Positions 1-10,407 are shown, counted from the stretch's first letter. The stretch: DNA of 64,000 bases from an uncultured Saprospiraceae bacterium (GCA_937872385.1 CALMSO010000104.1:27927-91926); one strand, 5' to 3'. Translations and numbers: made by a program. Notes: generated by a model not told the origin, from the letters alone.

Positions 1-3000
1 TGGTGAGTACATATATATAAGAAGCGCCCGTTGCTTCGCCGGTATTGCTAAATAGAATGACGTCAGGTACGCCATCGCCCACGCAGGTGAATATGAGGTC
101 GGTATTGCGATCCGAACTGATGCTTCCGCCATCCACTCTGGCTTTGATGATGCGCACAAAATTATTCGACAGTTCAAAACAACCGTCCGTGAGCAAGGTA
201 ATGAGAATGTTATCGCCTTCTTCTACCAGCAAATTGCCAGAATGAGACAAGCCCCAAACCAAGCAGGTATCGAGCGTGGCGCTATCGAAATCGAAGCTGT
301 TGCCTTCTATAATGGTCAATAGCTGGTTCTCTTTATCGGTGAGCAGATACACATATTCGGCGAAAGACGTTGAGGTGTTTTCAAAAGTGAGTACGTCGGG
401 CTGACCATCACCCGTGCACACCCTCACTTCTGTGGCACCATTGGTGGTGGCTACACTGCCGCCATCGGTATCGGTGACGAAAACCGTAGCAAAAGTAGCG
501 GACAATTCAAAGCAATCGTCGGAAATTGGCACCTCCGTTACTACGTCGCCAATGGTAGCAATGAGCATACCGGTATAAGCCAAGCCCCACACGCGGTAGG
601 TGCCCGGTGGTAGGAAGGAAAAGTCGAATTCATCGCCAAAAATACCGTTGCGAATTACATTATTGGCATCGGTAATGACGTAGATATAATCGCCGCGCGA
701 AGTGCCCGTACTATCAAATTTGACTACAGCTGGCGAAGTGCCCTCCACACACAGGAAGACTTCCGTGTCGCCACCTTCAATGAAAACATCGCCGCCCACT
801 GGGGTTTCGCGGATGATTTCGAGGAAATTGCTTGACAAAGCAAAGCAGTCGTCGCTCAGGGCTACGGCCGCGGCATCGTCTCCGATTTGCGCCAGCAGAT
901 TGCCGCTGTACGCCAGCCCCCACACCCGATTGACACCTTCGGTATCGCGCTCAAAATCAAAGCTATTTTCGGTAGTAATAGCTTCGATGATATTATTTTC
1001 ATCCGTAATGAGGAACACAAACGACGGGCCAGCGCTGCCAGTGCTAATGAAAGAAACAATATCCTCCATGCCATCGCCGGGGCAGGTAAACTGCTGGGTG
1101 TCGCCGTCTTCATTGAGCGCGAGACTGCCTCCCACAGGAATAGCATTTGTGATAGAGATGAAATTGTCCGACAGGTCGAAACAAGCATCTGTGATGGGTG
1201 TAGTAGCTGCATTTTGCCCAGGTTGAATGAGCAAATTGCCAGTGAAAGCTAATCCCCATACGCGGTAGTTGCCTTCCGGCAAGGTATCAAAATCAATGCT
1301 TGCGCCGTTGAGCGGTGCGATGAAATTGTTGTCGCTGTCTGTCAGTACAAAAACATAAGTGCCGCTGGAATTACCGGTGGTAGTGAAATTGAGCACATCT
1401 GCTACGCCGTTGTCGGGACAAAATTCAAAGCTGCCCTCATCGCTGCCAGCTACGGCAATTGTGCCACCGTCGGCATCGTCTTTGCGCACGGCGATGAAGT
1501 TTTCAGAAATATCGAAACATTCGTCCGAGAGGTCTATTTCATTGATATTCCGACCAGTACGCGCGGTCACGTTGCCCGTGTAGGAAACGCCCCACACCCG
1601 ATAGTCGCCGATGCGCACGCCACCAAAGCTCACGGTATTGCCAGTGAGAATAGCGAAAATCACGTCGTTGCGATCGGTGATGAGGAACAAATAATTGGCG
1701 TTGGCCGAAGATTCAAAATTGAACATCAGCTGGCCAGCCGAAGCTCCTGAGCCACAGACAATTGCCGAGGTATTACCATTTGGTAAGCGCACCGTACCGC
1801 CGTCCACGTTTTTTTGTACAACCGAAATAAAGTTTTCCGATAGGTGATAACAACGCTCGGCCAATACTGCCGCAGAGGCGTCGTCGCCAATGGCTACTGT
1901 GAGCGCGCCCGTGTAGGAAACGCCCCACACGCGGTAGTTGCCCTGCGGAAATTCGGCAAAGCTGAAGCTGCTTTCGGTGACGATGGCCAGCACCCGGTTA
2001 TTTTCGTCTGTAACGAGATAAGCGTAATCGCCGGCCGTAGAGGTATTGGCGAAAGCCAAAGGTGCGATTTCAGCAGCGCCCGCGCAGGTTACAGCATTCG
2101 TTTCGCCATTATCGAGGCTGACCGTAGCACCGTCCACCAGATCGCGCGCTACGGTGATGAAATTATCCGACAGGTCGTAGCATTCGTCCGACAGGTCAGT
2201 GGCCGCCGCATCGTCGCCGATTTGGGCACTTAGGTTGCCGCTGTACGCCAGCCCCCACACGCGGAGGGTTGTCGCGTCCAGTTCGCTGAAGTCAAAAGAG
2301 GCTTCGGTAGCAATGGCTAAGATGATATTACTTTCATCGGTGATTAAAAATGCATAGTCGCCCATAGCACCTTCGGTCACAAAATCAAGTGTATTTGGAT
2401 TGAAATCACCCACGCAAACAATTGCACTATCGCCGCCACCGGCCAGCGCTATGGCTCCGCCTTCCACCTCACGGGTGCTGATGCGGACGAAATTATCCGA
2501 AAGATTGAAGCAATCATCCGCCAGGGCTACGGCCGCGGCATCATCGTTGGTGCGCACGGTGAGATTGCCTTTGTAAGACACCCCCCAGACGCGATAATTG
2601 CCGCCGGGGAAGCCGGTCAGGTCGAAGCTGTTGGCCAAAGTCGTTTCGATAACAATATTTTCTTCGGTTGTCAGCAAGTACGCATAATTGGCAAAAGCCT
2701 CCGAAGTATTAGCAAAAACAAGCACGCCGGGCTGCTGTGTGCCGAGGCAATACACCGCCTCTAAGCTGCCATCTTCCAAGCTAACGGTAGCACCGTCCAC
2801 GATGTCGCGTTGTACCACAATAAAATTGTCAGACAACAAGAAGCAGCCGTCGGTCAGGGCAGTTGTGGCAGCATTGTCGCCCAGCTGAGCGAGGATATTG
2901 CCGGTGTAAGACAAGCCCCAGACGCGGAAAATCGCGTTGCGGTCGCCTGCAAAATCGTAGCTATCGCCATCGGCTATGGCAATGATGTCATTGTTGAGTG

Positions 3001-4879
3001 TAGTAATGACAAAGGCGTAATTCTCATCAGAAGTGGAAGTAGTGACAAAGCTCAGTACATCTGGGTTGTCGTCGCCGCTACAAATGACGGTTTGCTCGCT
3101 GCCATCGGGCAGGCTCACGCGGCCGCCATCTACAAAACGCCGGAAAACGGTGACAAAATTGCTCGACAAATCAGCGCACTCCCCCGAAAAGTCGGCGGTA
3201 TTGATATCATTGCCCACCGCTACGGTCAAAGCACCGCTGTAAGACAAACCATACACGCGCGCTTCGGGCAGGTCGAGGTTTTCAAAATCGAAACGGTCGC
3301 CGCTGATAAAATCCACTACAATGCCATTGACATCCGTAATTAGGTAAATGTAGGCTTCTATGGAAGTAGAAGAATTGAGGAAAATCAGTTCATCGGCAAT
3401 GCCGTCGCCGCCGCACACTTCAGCTGTTGCTTCGCCAGAATTAAGTTGTACAACTCCGCCTTCCACAGATTTGCGCAAAATGACGACAAAATTATCAGAC
3501 AAATCATAGCATTCGCTGGCCAGCACTCTGGTGGCGGCATTGTCGCCCGGTTGGGCCAGCAGCGTACCGCTGTACGAAAGCCCCCACACTCGGTTGATGC
3601 GGTTGTTGATATTGGCAAAATTGAAGCTTTCGCCTTCAAAAACGGCGAGAATCACGTTATTATCATTGGTTATTAAGTAGGCATAACTACTGCTTTCGCT
3701 ATTGGAAGTATTGGTAAAAAACACCTCTGGCGACTCGCCGCCTTCCACACAAACGGTTCGATTGGTACCGCCTTCGGCTAAGCTCACGCGGCCGCCGTCC
3801 ACCTCGCGCTTAATGATTTCAACGAAGTTGCCCGACAGGTCGAAGCAGTCATCTGACAGCGGCGTATCATTGATATTCTCGCCAACGGCAATGGTCAGGG
3901 CACCCGTGTAGGAAACACCATACACCCGGCAGATACCTGGCTCAGTCAAGCTGAAATCAGCGTTATTACCCTCCAGCACCGTGATGACCACGCCATTTTC
4001 ATCCGTTATAATAAAGGCGTAAGGATTTTCGGCGCTGGTTTGTCTTACAAAAGCTAAATTAGTGCCTTCCACGCTTTCGGCGCAGATGGTCTTGGAAGTT
4101 TCGCCCGAAGCCAGAGAAACCGTGCCGCCCTGCGGCGAGGAGCGGGTCACTTCCACAAAATTGTTGGAAAGATCAAAGCAGCCCGTTGCAAAATCTACTT
4201 CGGTCAGTACATCGCCTACTTCGGCCGTAACTCTTCCTACATACGATACGCCGCGTACGCGCGCCACAGTCACCGACAGGTTTTCAAAGTCAAAAACGCC
4301 ATTAGGCGCAAAGGCCAGAATGCGGTCGTTTTCGTCGGTAATTACGTAAGTGTAGAAAGGATCGGTGCTGGTCGTGCTGAATGCAACAATATCCGGCGTA
4401 CCGTCGTCGGGGCAGGTGAAGAGCGAACTCTTACCATCGGTAGTAGCAATGGTGCCCCCATCGGGCACTACCCCATTAATGGGGATGAAGTTTTGCGTCA
4501 AGCCGTAGCAGATATCAGCCAGTTCGGCGGTAGTAGCGTTTTGGCCGGGTTCCGCCAAGATGTTGCCCAGATACGCAAAAGCCCATACCCGCAGCCGGCC
4601 GCCGCCCAACCCGTCGAGGTTGATGGTGTTGTTGCGGCTCACCAATATAATGGTGTTGTTTTCGTCGGTAACGAGATAGGCAAAAGGTTGTACAAAAGGC
4701 GACACCCTGAACCGCACCTGATCTGGTAGCCCATCGCCTTCGCAAAAAGTAATCAATGTATCGCCGCGCGATGAGTTGATGATAGCGTCCTGGATACACC
4801 ATTCCTGGCGAATTTGAGCGCTTCCCGTCATCCATGCGCCCAGGAAAACAAGAAAAAGTAGTACACTTTTCAGTTTCAT
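1..4879 (-). CDS. Giant repetitive secreted protein (5' part, C-terminus outside window)
   Basis: The minus frame from the ATG at 4879 stays open to the left edge, giving at least 1626 residues; the stop lies outside the window. The first 22 or so residues (MKLKSVLLFLVFLGAWMTG, then SAQ) form a signal peptide with the SAQ-type cleavage site usual in Bacteroidota. The rest is about 14 tandem modules of roughly 111 residues with recurring motifs RVWGLSYTGNL, DDCFDLSDNF, VDGGTVSL and YAYLITDENN. Similar modules occur, as far as I recall, in large surface proteins of Saprospirales; I know no function for them. Export to the surface by T9SS is plausible but the C-terminal sorting domain cannot be seen. 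It is divergent from the T9SS protein at 5564. Many overlapping plus-strand reading frames here are shadows of its repeats. Confidence 0.85.
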   Translation of the reverse strand, partial: MKLKSVLLFLVFLGAWMTGSAQIRQEWCIQDAIINSSRGDTLITFCEGDGLPDQVRFRVSPFVQPFAYLVTDENNTIILVSRNNTINLDGLGGGRLRVWAFAYLGNILAEPGQNATTAELADICYGLTQNFIPINGVVPDGGTIATTDGKSSLFTCPDDGTPDIVAFSTTSTDPFYTYVITDENDRILAFAPNGVFDFENLSVTVARVRGVSYVGRVTAEVGDVLTEVDFATGCFDLSNNFVEVTRSSPQGGTVSLASGETSKTICAESVEGTNLAFVRQTSAENPYAFIITDENGVVITVLEGNNADFSLTEPGICRVYGVSYTGALTIAVGENINDTPLSDDCFDLSGNFVEIIKREVDGGRVSLAEGGTNRTVCVEGGESPEVFFTNTSNSESSSYAYLITNDNNVILAVFEGESFNFANINNRINRVWGLSYSGTLLAQPGDNAATRVLASECYDLSDNFVVILRKSVEGGVVQLNSGEATAEVCGGDGIADELIFLNSSTSIEAYIYLITDVNGIVVDFISGDRFDFENLDLPEARVYGLSYSGALTVAVGNDINTADFSGECADLSSNFVTVFRRFVDGGRVSLPDGSEQTVICSGDDNPDVLSFVTTSTSDENYAFVITTLNNDIIAIADGDSYDFAGDRNAIFRVWGLSYTGNILAQLGDNAATTALTDGCFLLSDNFIVVQRDIVDGATVSLEDGSLEAVYCLGTQQPGVLVFANTSEAFANYAYLLTTEENIVIETTLANSFDLTGFPGGNYRVWGVSYKGNLTVRTNDDAAAVALADDCFNLSDNFVRISTREVEGGAIALAGGGDSAIVCVGDFNPNTLDFVTEGAMGDYAFLITDESNIILAIATEASFDFSELDATTLRVWGLAYSGNLSAQIGDDAAATDLSDECYDLSDNFITVARDLVDGATVSLDNGETNAVTCAGAAEIAPLAFANTSTAGDYAYLVTDENNRVLAIVTESSFSFAEFPQGNYRVWGVSYTGALTVAIGDDASAAVLAERCYHLSENFISVVQKNVDGGTVRLPNGNTSAIVCGSGASAGQLMFNFESSANANYLFLITDRNDVIFAILTGNTVSFGGVRIGDYRVWGVSYTGNVTARTGRNINEIDLSDECFDISENFIAVRKDDADGGTIAVAGSDEGSFEFCPDNGVADVLNFTTTGNSSGTYVFVLTDSDNNFIAPLNGASIDFDTLPEGNYRVWGLAFTGNLLIQPGQNAATTPITDACFDLSDNFISITNAIPVGGSLALNEDGDTQQFTCPGDGMEDIVSFISTGSAGPSFVFLITDENNIIEAITTENSFDFERDTEGVNRVWGLAYSGNLLAQIGDDAAAVALSDDCFALSSNFLEIIRETPVGGDVFIEGGDTEVFLCVEGTSPAVVKFDSTGTSRGDYIYVITDANNVIRNGIFGDEFDFSFLPPGTYRVWGLAYTGMLIATIGDVVTEVPISDDCFELSATFATVFVTDTDGGSVATTNGATEVRVCTGDGQPDVLTFENTSTSFAEYVYLLTDKENQLLTIIEGNSFDFDSATLDTCLVWGLSHSGNLLVEEGDNILITLLTDGCFELSNNFVRIIKARVDGGSISSDRNTDLIFTCVGDGVPDVILFSNTGEATGASYIYVLT
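165..4505 (-). repeat. About 14 tandem coding repeats, period ~333 bp
   Basis: The motif encoding C-F-D-L-S-(D/N)-N-F recurs near 170, 505, 833, 1170, 1506, 1838, 2169, 2499, 2831, 3165, 3498, 3835, 4168 and 4497, an average spacing of about 333 bp (111 codons). Copies are diverged in DNA but keep the protein motif, so this is an old protein-domain array rather than a recent satellite expansion. Confidence 0.85.
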
Positions 4880-5563
4880 ATAAAGGTATTTTATTTCGTT
4901 TTTGAAATTATGCCAAACGATGCAGGTTTTTGAAAACCATAAAACCATTATTCTGTGCAGGTACGCGGGGGGGATTTTGCCTCTCAAAGCAGAAGTTGTT
5001 CCAAATTCGGCTGTAAAGAACAGCACAACATTGGCAGTACACAAAGATACCGCTAATTTATTATAATTTTTTCGTTATGAAAAGCACAAAGGCGTTTTTT
5101 TCTTTTTCCGCCCGGATTTTTGTTTGAAAAAACAAGCGCTCGCTTAGATTTTTTGCCTAAAAACCTTTCCTGTTGTAAAGGAAAGATATTTTCAGCAAAT
5201 GAAAAAGCCGGAAAGTCATATTTTGTCTGGCCGCGACAGAAAAAAGTGCCGGTAGCCGGTAGAAACGGTTGTATTGTTTGCGCTAAGCGCTATTGCAAAA
5301 TTATTTTCGCCACCGACCGCCGAATTGCGCATTTTAATCCTTATTTTTGATGGCAAAAGATCAAACCCCGAAACGGATTCCCCTCGCCGTTTCTCTATGT
5401 TTGCAAACACTCCTGAACGATTTCTGAGGTACTATCGGCAATTGGGCAACGCATATCTACCCTGCATCGCGCTGGCGTACTTTTGGTACGAAAGTGCCGG
5501 GCACAGGCAATATTTTAATGACCTACTGGTGCTCTGAAAAGGGCTGAATATCATGCATTGATT
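4880..5563. other. Divergent intergenic region, no gene seen
   Basis: This 684-base gap separates two divergent genes for exported proteins. The short plus-strand frames in it (for example 5120-5350 and 5274-5537) have no recognisable domain, signal peptide or conserved look, and I regard them as chance. Apart from the candidate minus promoter box I see nothing definable. Confidence 0.5.
5042..5049 (-). promoter_or_regulatory. Candidate -7 box for the repeat protein
   Basis: On the minus strand this reads TATCTTTG, a match to the Bacteroidota -7 consensus TAnnTTTG. No good -33 TTG is seen at the normal distance, and the leader would be long (about 155 nt), so this is only a candidate. Confidence 0.3.
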
Positions 5564-8233
5564 ATGCGATTACGTTTCGGCTACATATTGTTAATGATCG
5601 GAATGCTGGCTTTTCGGCCCGATACGCCCGCAGCGTTGGCCTCGCCACCGGACCCGCCGCCGATGGGCAGCATTCGCACGCGCAGCGATGTGAGCACCGA
5701 ATCTTTAGTACGTGACATTTTTGCCAAAGGCACTTGCGACAATATCAGCCGAATTCGTTCTATTGGCAATCGGGATGGCATTGGTTTTTTTGAAAATGGC
5801 AGCCACGTCATTGGGATGGATAAAGGAATTATCTTAGCAACCGGCCCCGTCAAACACGCGGAAGGTCCCAACCGCCAAGGCGATAAAAGCGGCGGATTCG
5901 GCGGCCCCGATGGCGACCCCGACCTCGGTCTGTTTGTCAATGAGCGCATTCTCGATGTGGTCGGCATTGAGTTTGATTTCGAGCCATTAGACTCCTTTGT
6001 GCAGTTTCGCTACGTCTTTGCGTCAGAAGAATACTGCGAGTTTGTGGGTAGTGTTTACAATGACGTTTTCGGCTTTTTTGTCAGTGGCCCTGGCATCAAC
6101 GGCCCTTTTTCGCGGGGTGCTCAAAACATGGCGCTTATTCCTCATACCAATGACTACGTGGCTATCAATTCGGTCAACCATATTTACAATCACCAGTATT
6201 TCATTCGCAATGAACTGGAACGCGACGCCCGGCAGTGCGGCATCGAGCCGATTGTATCGCCCTATCACAGCACCATTGAGTACGATGGTTTTACTACTAT
6301 TCTCACCGCTACGCTCAAATTGATACCTTGCGAAAAGTATCGTATTCGCTTTGTGGTAGCAGATGTCGGCGATCGTTTCTACGACTCGGCGGTGTTTCTG
6401 GAAGCCGAAAGTTTTAATATCGGCGGAACGGTGCTCCTACACGCGGAAGGCTCGGAGGGCAATCGCGCTATGGAAGGCTGCAACGATGCTTATTTTGTCT
6501 TTACCCGTGGCGAGCGCGACAACCTCAACCAGGCGCTGACCGTACAGTTTAAAATAACCAACGCCAGTACCGCCCGGGAAGGGCAAGATTTTGCAACGCT
6601 CCCGCGCAGCATTACCATTCCGGCAGGACAAATGTCGGTGCGCTTACCGGTGCGGGTTTTCAATGACGGCATTGCTGAGCCTGACGAAAAAATAGTCATC
6701 GAACTCGATATTCCCTGCGCTTGCTACACGGGTTCGGCTACGTTGGTCATCACGGACGCACCCGCCATGAGCGCTACCCTGCACGACCAGGCTGCCTGCC
6801 ACAACAGTTTTGCAACGCTCACGCCCTCCGCTTCCGGTGGGGTGCCGCCTTATACCTACCAATGGAGTACAGGCTCTCTGACGCCGAGTATCAGCGCGCC
6901 GCCGGGCTTCTACACCGTCACCATTTCCGACCAGTGTGGCAATAGTGCGGTGGATTCTTGCTTAGTTTTTGCCATTGAAGCGCCCACCGCCCGGCTGAGC
7001 GGCGAAGCAGCCATCTGCGCGGGCGATACGGCCTGGCTGCAGGTATATCTGAGTGGAGCGCCGCCCTGGCGTTTGCAGGTGAGTATTAATGGCGTACCTT
7101 CGGATGTTTTTGAAAATATCATGACCGAGGAGTGGCGGTTCCCCGCAGTGCGTGGAGGTGTTTATCAAATTCTCTCGGTGGAAGATGCTCATTGCAATGG
7201 CCATACGCATGGCTCCGGCTACGTGGACGCCACGGTTATTGCTATCGAAGCATTGGTAAAGGCAGCAAGCTGTACAGGCAGTGCCGACGGCAGCATCGAG
7301 GTGCGGCCTGCGGGCGGTAGTGCACCTTATTATATTGCATGGGACAATCATGCTGGCCAAAGTCCAGTCCGGGAAGGTTTGCCGGCAGGTTTCTACCCAT
7401 TCACCGTGACCGACGCGATGGGCTGCAAAGGTGTTTTTACTATTCAGGTGCCAGAGCCGGAGCCACTCCAGGAAGTTATTTTTGACTGTGAAGACCTGCG
7501 CAATCCGAACTTTCGCTTCCGTGCGCGCGGGGGCACTCCCCCCTATCGCTATTCGATAGATGGTGCAAATTTTACCACCGAAAATCTATTCCAACAACTT
7601 GTACCCGGTGCCATTTATACCTTACACATCCGCGACGCCGAGGGCTGTGCTCTGTTGCAACCTTCTTTCCTGCTGCCGCTACAATACGAGCGCATGCTCA
7701 CCTTGCCCGCTACGCTCACGGTCAAAATCGGTGAATTTTTTGACATACAACCGGCGCTGCATATTCCGGCAGCCATGGTAGCCAATATTCGGTGGTTGCC
7801 CAATGAACTACTCTCTTGCACCGCCTGCCTCACACCGCAAGCCGAAGCCCTCCGCGAAGAGCGCTTTACCATTCGTGTCACTGATATCTTTGGCTGTAGC
7901 GAAGAAGCAACGGTACAAATTCGGCTCGACCGCGAGGTGGATGTTTTTATTCCTACTGCTTTTTCGCCCGATGGCAATCATGTCAACGATCGGTTTGCGG
8001 TATATGCAAACCCGCGCCAGGTCAGCGAAGTACTTAGTTTTCAAGTGTTTGACCGCTGGGGCAATCGTATGTATGCCGCGGAGCATTTCCCACCTAATGA
8101 TGAAACGCAGGGCTGGGACGGCCGATTGAATGGTCAGTTGGTCAATGCCGGAATTTTTGTTTATGTAGCGCGCCTCAAATTAATAGACGGCAGCGAAATT
8201 ACACGTCAAGGGCAGGCACTATTGATGCGATAG
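5564..8233 (+). CDS. Choice-of-anchor L / Calx-beta-like / SprB-repeat surface protein with T9SS type B sorting domain
   Basis: Secreted, probably surface-attached protein of 889 aa. The ATG at 5564 is preferred over an in-frame TTG two codons earlier because it starts the signal peptide (MRLRFGYILLMIGMLAF). Residues about 45-290 are a choice-of-anchor L domain with the typical motifs FASEEYCEFVGS and YNDVFGFFVSGPG. Residues about 300-400 look like a Calx-beta domain (ITIPAGQMSVRLPVRVFNDG, then EPDEKIVIELD). Then follow PKD/SprB-like repeats (PAGFYPFTVTDAMGCKGVF). The last 90 residues are the CHU_C/type B sorting domain (FIPTAFSPDGNHVNDRF, VFDRWGNRMY, GWDGRLNG), which directs export through T9SS. 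It may act in adhesion or gliding as SprB-type proteins do; that is inference. Confidence 0.9.
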   Translation: MRLRFGYILLMIGMLAFRPDTPAALASPPDPPPMGSIRTRSDVSTESLVRDIFAKGTCDNISRIRSIGNRDGIGFFENGSHVIGMDKGIILATGPVKHAEGPNRQGDKSGGFGGPDGDPDLGLFVNERILDVVGIEFDFEPLDSFVQFRYVFASEEYCEFVGSVYNDVFGFFVSGPGINGPFSRGAQNMALIPHTNDYVAINSVNHIYNHQYFIRNELERDARQCGIEPIVSPYHSTIEYDGFTTILTATLKLIPCEKYRIRFVVADVGDRFYDSAVFLEAESFNIGGTVLLHAEGSEGNRAMEGCNDAYFVFTRGERDNLNQALTVQFKITNASTAREGQDFATLPRSITIPAGQMSVRLPVRVFNDGIAEPDEKIVIELDIPCACYTGSATLVITDAPAMSATLHDQAACHNSFATLTPSASGGVPPYTYQWSTGSLTPSISAPPGFYTVTISDQCGNSAVDSCLVFAIEAPTARLSGEAAICAGDTAWLQVYLSGAPPWRLQVSINGVPSDVFENIMTEEWRFPAVRGGVYQILSVEDAHCNGHTHGSGYVDATVIAIEALVKAASCTGSADGSIEVRPAGGSAPYYIAWDNHAGQSPVREGLPAGFYPFTVTDAMGCKGVFTIQVPEPEPLQEVIFDCEDLRNPNFRFRARGGTPPYRYSIDGANFTTENLFQQLVPGAIYTLHIRDAEGCALLQPSFLLPLQYERMLTLPATLTVKIGEFFDIQPALHIPAAMVANIRWLPNELLSCTACLTPQAEALREERFTIRVTDIFGCSEEATVQIRLDREVDVFIPTAFSPDGNHVNDRFAVYANPRQVSEVLSFQVFDRWGNRMYAAEHFPPNDETQGWDGRLNGQLVNAGIFVYVARLKLIDGSEITRQGQALLMR

Positions 8234-8370
8234 TTTGCTTTCTAAATCCGTCTATCATCTGACAAATCTCGGAATACAGTCCTTACAAAGCACCCAAACT
8301 GTCCGGTTCAGGACGAAATGCCCCCCAGATTGCCCTGTACTTTGCAGTAAAATCAAAAAATTCAATTATT

Positions 8371-9312
8371 ATGAAAAAAAACACCCATTTTCTGGTAAAA
8401 ATTTGTCTGCTTGGATTATTGTGGCTTAGCGCTTGCATTCAGACCGAAATTGTGCCGGAAATCTTAGAGCCACGCCTGAGCCTATCGCCTCGAAACCTCA
8501 GCTTGAGCGTAGGGCAAAGCACCGTTTTGACCGCTACCTACACCGATGAGCAAAATGTGGATAGAAGTGATCTATTACAATGGCGCAGCCACACTGCTGC
8601 TATTGCCGAAGTGGTGAGCGGCGGCGTGGTGAATGCCAAAGCACCGGGGCAGACCTGGGTAGTCGCCTATGTGCCTAACAAAACGGCCGATTCTACCTTA
8701 ATAACCGTAGTAGCCGATGCAAATGCCGTTGCCTTAGTAGAAATCAGTGCCCCGCAAAATACGCTGCCAGTAGGAGCCACATTACAGTATAATGCTACCA
8801 TACGCAACAGCACGGGCGCGGTGCTCTCAGGCAAAAACATCACCTGGAACAGCTCCAATACCAATGTGCTAACCATCAGCAGCAACGGGCTGGCCACGGC
8901 CTTGGCCCCAGGTACCGCACAGATAACCGCTACCGTAGATGGCGTCAGTAGCTTACCTTTTGCAGTGACGGTGGCTCCGGCGGGCGGATCTATGCGCAGC
9001 GGCGATTTCCGGGGGCACGCCTCCTACACCGTGAGCGGTACGGCTACATTGCAAGAAGAAAACAATGCGCTGGTGCTGAGCTTTAGCGATAATTTCCGCA
9101 GCAACAACGGCCCCGGGCTTGGTATTTACTTGGCGCAAAATGCTCCAGCGGTGCTTACCTCCAACAACAGCGTACGCCTCGACCGACTCAAGAGTACATC
9201 CGGAGCACAAACTTATGCCGTGCCCGCTTCCGTTAAGCTAAATGATTTCGATTTTGTCGTGGTTTATTGCGAACCTTTTAATATCCCTTTTGGCTTTGCA
9301 CGTTTAAATTAA
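8371..9312 (+). CDS. Lipoprotein with two Ig-like (Big_2) domains and a C-terminal DM13 domain
   Basis: 313 aa. Residues 1-22 end in a lipobox (LLWLSAC), so it is lipid-anchored, probably in the outer membrane. Residues about 33-115 and 120-205 look like bacterial Ig-like type 2 domains (LSLSVGQSTVLTATYTD; NGLATALAPGTAQITATVDG). Residues about 210-313 are a DM13 domain (SGDFRGHASYTVSGTATL, VVVYCEPFNIPFG) with the single conserved cysteine; DM13 domains have been proposed to take part in redox or electron transfer. The next gene encodes an outer-membrane barrel, so the two may work together at the surface. A box TACTTTGC near 8338-8345, about 26 nt before the ATG, may be its -7 element. Confidence 0.85.
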   Translation: MKKNTHFLVKICLLGLLWLSACIQTEIVPEILEPRLSLSPRNLSLSVGQSTVLTATYTDEQNVDRSDLLQWRSHTAAIAEVVSGGVVNAKAPGQTWVVAYVPNKTADSTLITVVADANAVALVEISAPQNTLPVGATLQYNATIRNSTGAVLSGKNITWNSSNTNVLTISSNGLATALAPGTAQITATVDGVSSLPFAVTVAPAGGSMRSGDFRGHASYTVSGTATLQEENNALVLSFSDNFRSNNGPGLGIYLAQNAPAVLTSNNSVRLDRLKSTSGAQTYAVPASVKLNDFDFVVVYCEPFNIPFGFARLN

Positions 9313-9549
9313 ATAATGACATTGTTATCAAAAGTAAATAATTTTGATGACTGTATTGTCCAAAATAAAAAATTATAACATCATGGCAAGCAATTATTAT
9401 ATCAAAATTTATAGTGCTTTTTGCTACTTGCTGTTTGCTATTTTCAATGCAAGATTTTGATAAACAATGCTTTAAGTAATTTTTTTATCAAAAAAATGAG
9501 CCAAAACACTATAATAACCCTTATTGCTTGTCGCAAAACATAAAACAGC

Positions 9550-10407
9550 ATGAATCGTATTATAAAATCCATCTTGGCAATTGTTGTATGCACTTTCATT
9601 ACACCTGAAATATACGCGGGTGGCTGGCCACAACCTCGCAATGGCGGATTTTTAAAAATGGATATCTCCGCTATTTATGCCCGCCGTTTTTATGGTATGG
9701 ATGGCAATATTTACAACATCAACGGAGCTGGCACACGGCTGAGCAATTATGTCACAGCCTTTTATGGCGAATACGGCCTCACCGATCGGCTGACGGTGAT
9801 TGGTTATGTGCCCTTTTTAGTACGCAACACGGTCAACGAGGGCATCGGCGCGCTGAGTGGCGAAGTGCTACAACCCGGATTAGAAAATACGTCCATCGGC
9901 GATATTGATCTGGGGCTGCGCTATGGGCTTTTTGCCCGCAACGGCTGGTCGGTCACTACTTCTTTGCTGCTGGGGCTGCCCACCGGCGATGCTACCAACG
10001 CCAATTTACTGTTCACTGGCGACGGCGAATTCAATCAACTCATACGGATAGAGGCCGGCTACGGCACTGCCCAATGGTACGCCACCGGATTTATCGGCTT
10101 TAACAATCGTACCCGCAACTTTAGCGACGAATGGCGTTTTGAACTGGAATTCGGGCACAAGTTCTTCAATGAACGGCTGCTGGCAGGCGTCAAACTGGCT
10201 GGCACACAATCCTTACGCAACGGCGACCCCACCGGCAGTGGCAACGGTTTGTTCTCCAACAACGTAGAGTTCATCTCGCCGCAGGCATTTTTGGCTTATG
10301 AATTCAAAAATCAGGTAGGAATACAGGCCCAAGTGGCAGGTGCCATGAGCGGCCGCAATGTGTTAGCCGCGCCTGCCAACTCATTTGGGGTGTATTTTAG
10401 ATGGTGA
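9550..10407 (+). CDS. Outer-membrane beta-barrel protein
   Basis: 285 aa with a signal peptide (MNRIIKSILAIVVCTFITPEIYA) and alternating hydrophobic/polar strands (YGEYGLTDRLTVIGYVPF, DIDLGLRYGLFARNGWSVTT) ending in an aromatic residue pattern FGVYFRW, as in outer-membrane barrels recognised by BamA. It resembles the broad class of transporter-like barrels (phenol-degradation MetA-type folds) but I cannot name a substrate. It lies 237 bp after the DM13 lipoprotein on the same strand and is followed by a strong hairpin terminator. Confidence 0.7.
   Translation: MNRIIKSILAIVVCTFITPEIYAGGWPQPRNGGFLKMDISAIYARRFYGMDGNIYNINGAGTRLSNYVTAFYGEYGLTDRLTVIGYVPFLVRNTVNEGIGALSGEVLQPGLENTSIGDIDLGLRYGLFARNGWSVTTSLLLGLPTGDATNANLLFTGDGEFNQLIRIEAGYGTAQWYATGFIGFNNRTRNFSDEWRFELEFGHKFFNERLLAGVKLAGTQSLRNGDPTGSGNGLFSNNVEFISPQAFLAYEFKNQVGIQAQVAGAMSGRNVLAAPANSFGVYFRW

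Noticed and set aside
2810..3343. Plus-strand frame of 177 residues inside the repeat gene, with similar ones nearby
   Set aside because: They lie antisense to the long repeat protein, have no domain and recur only because the coding repeats recur.
1..4880. CRISPR-like or satellite periodicity
   Set aside because: The repeats are about 333 bp apart, diverged in DNA and keep an open minus frame, so they are protein modules.
8235..8429. Frame of 64 residues before the DM13 gene
   Set aside because: Overlaps the start of the DM13 lipoprotein in another frame and has no recognisable content.
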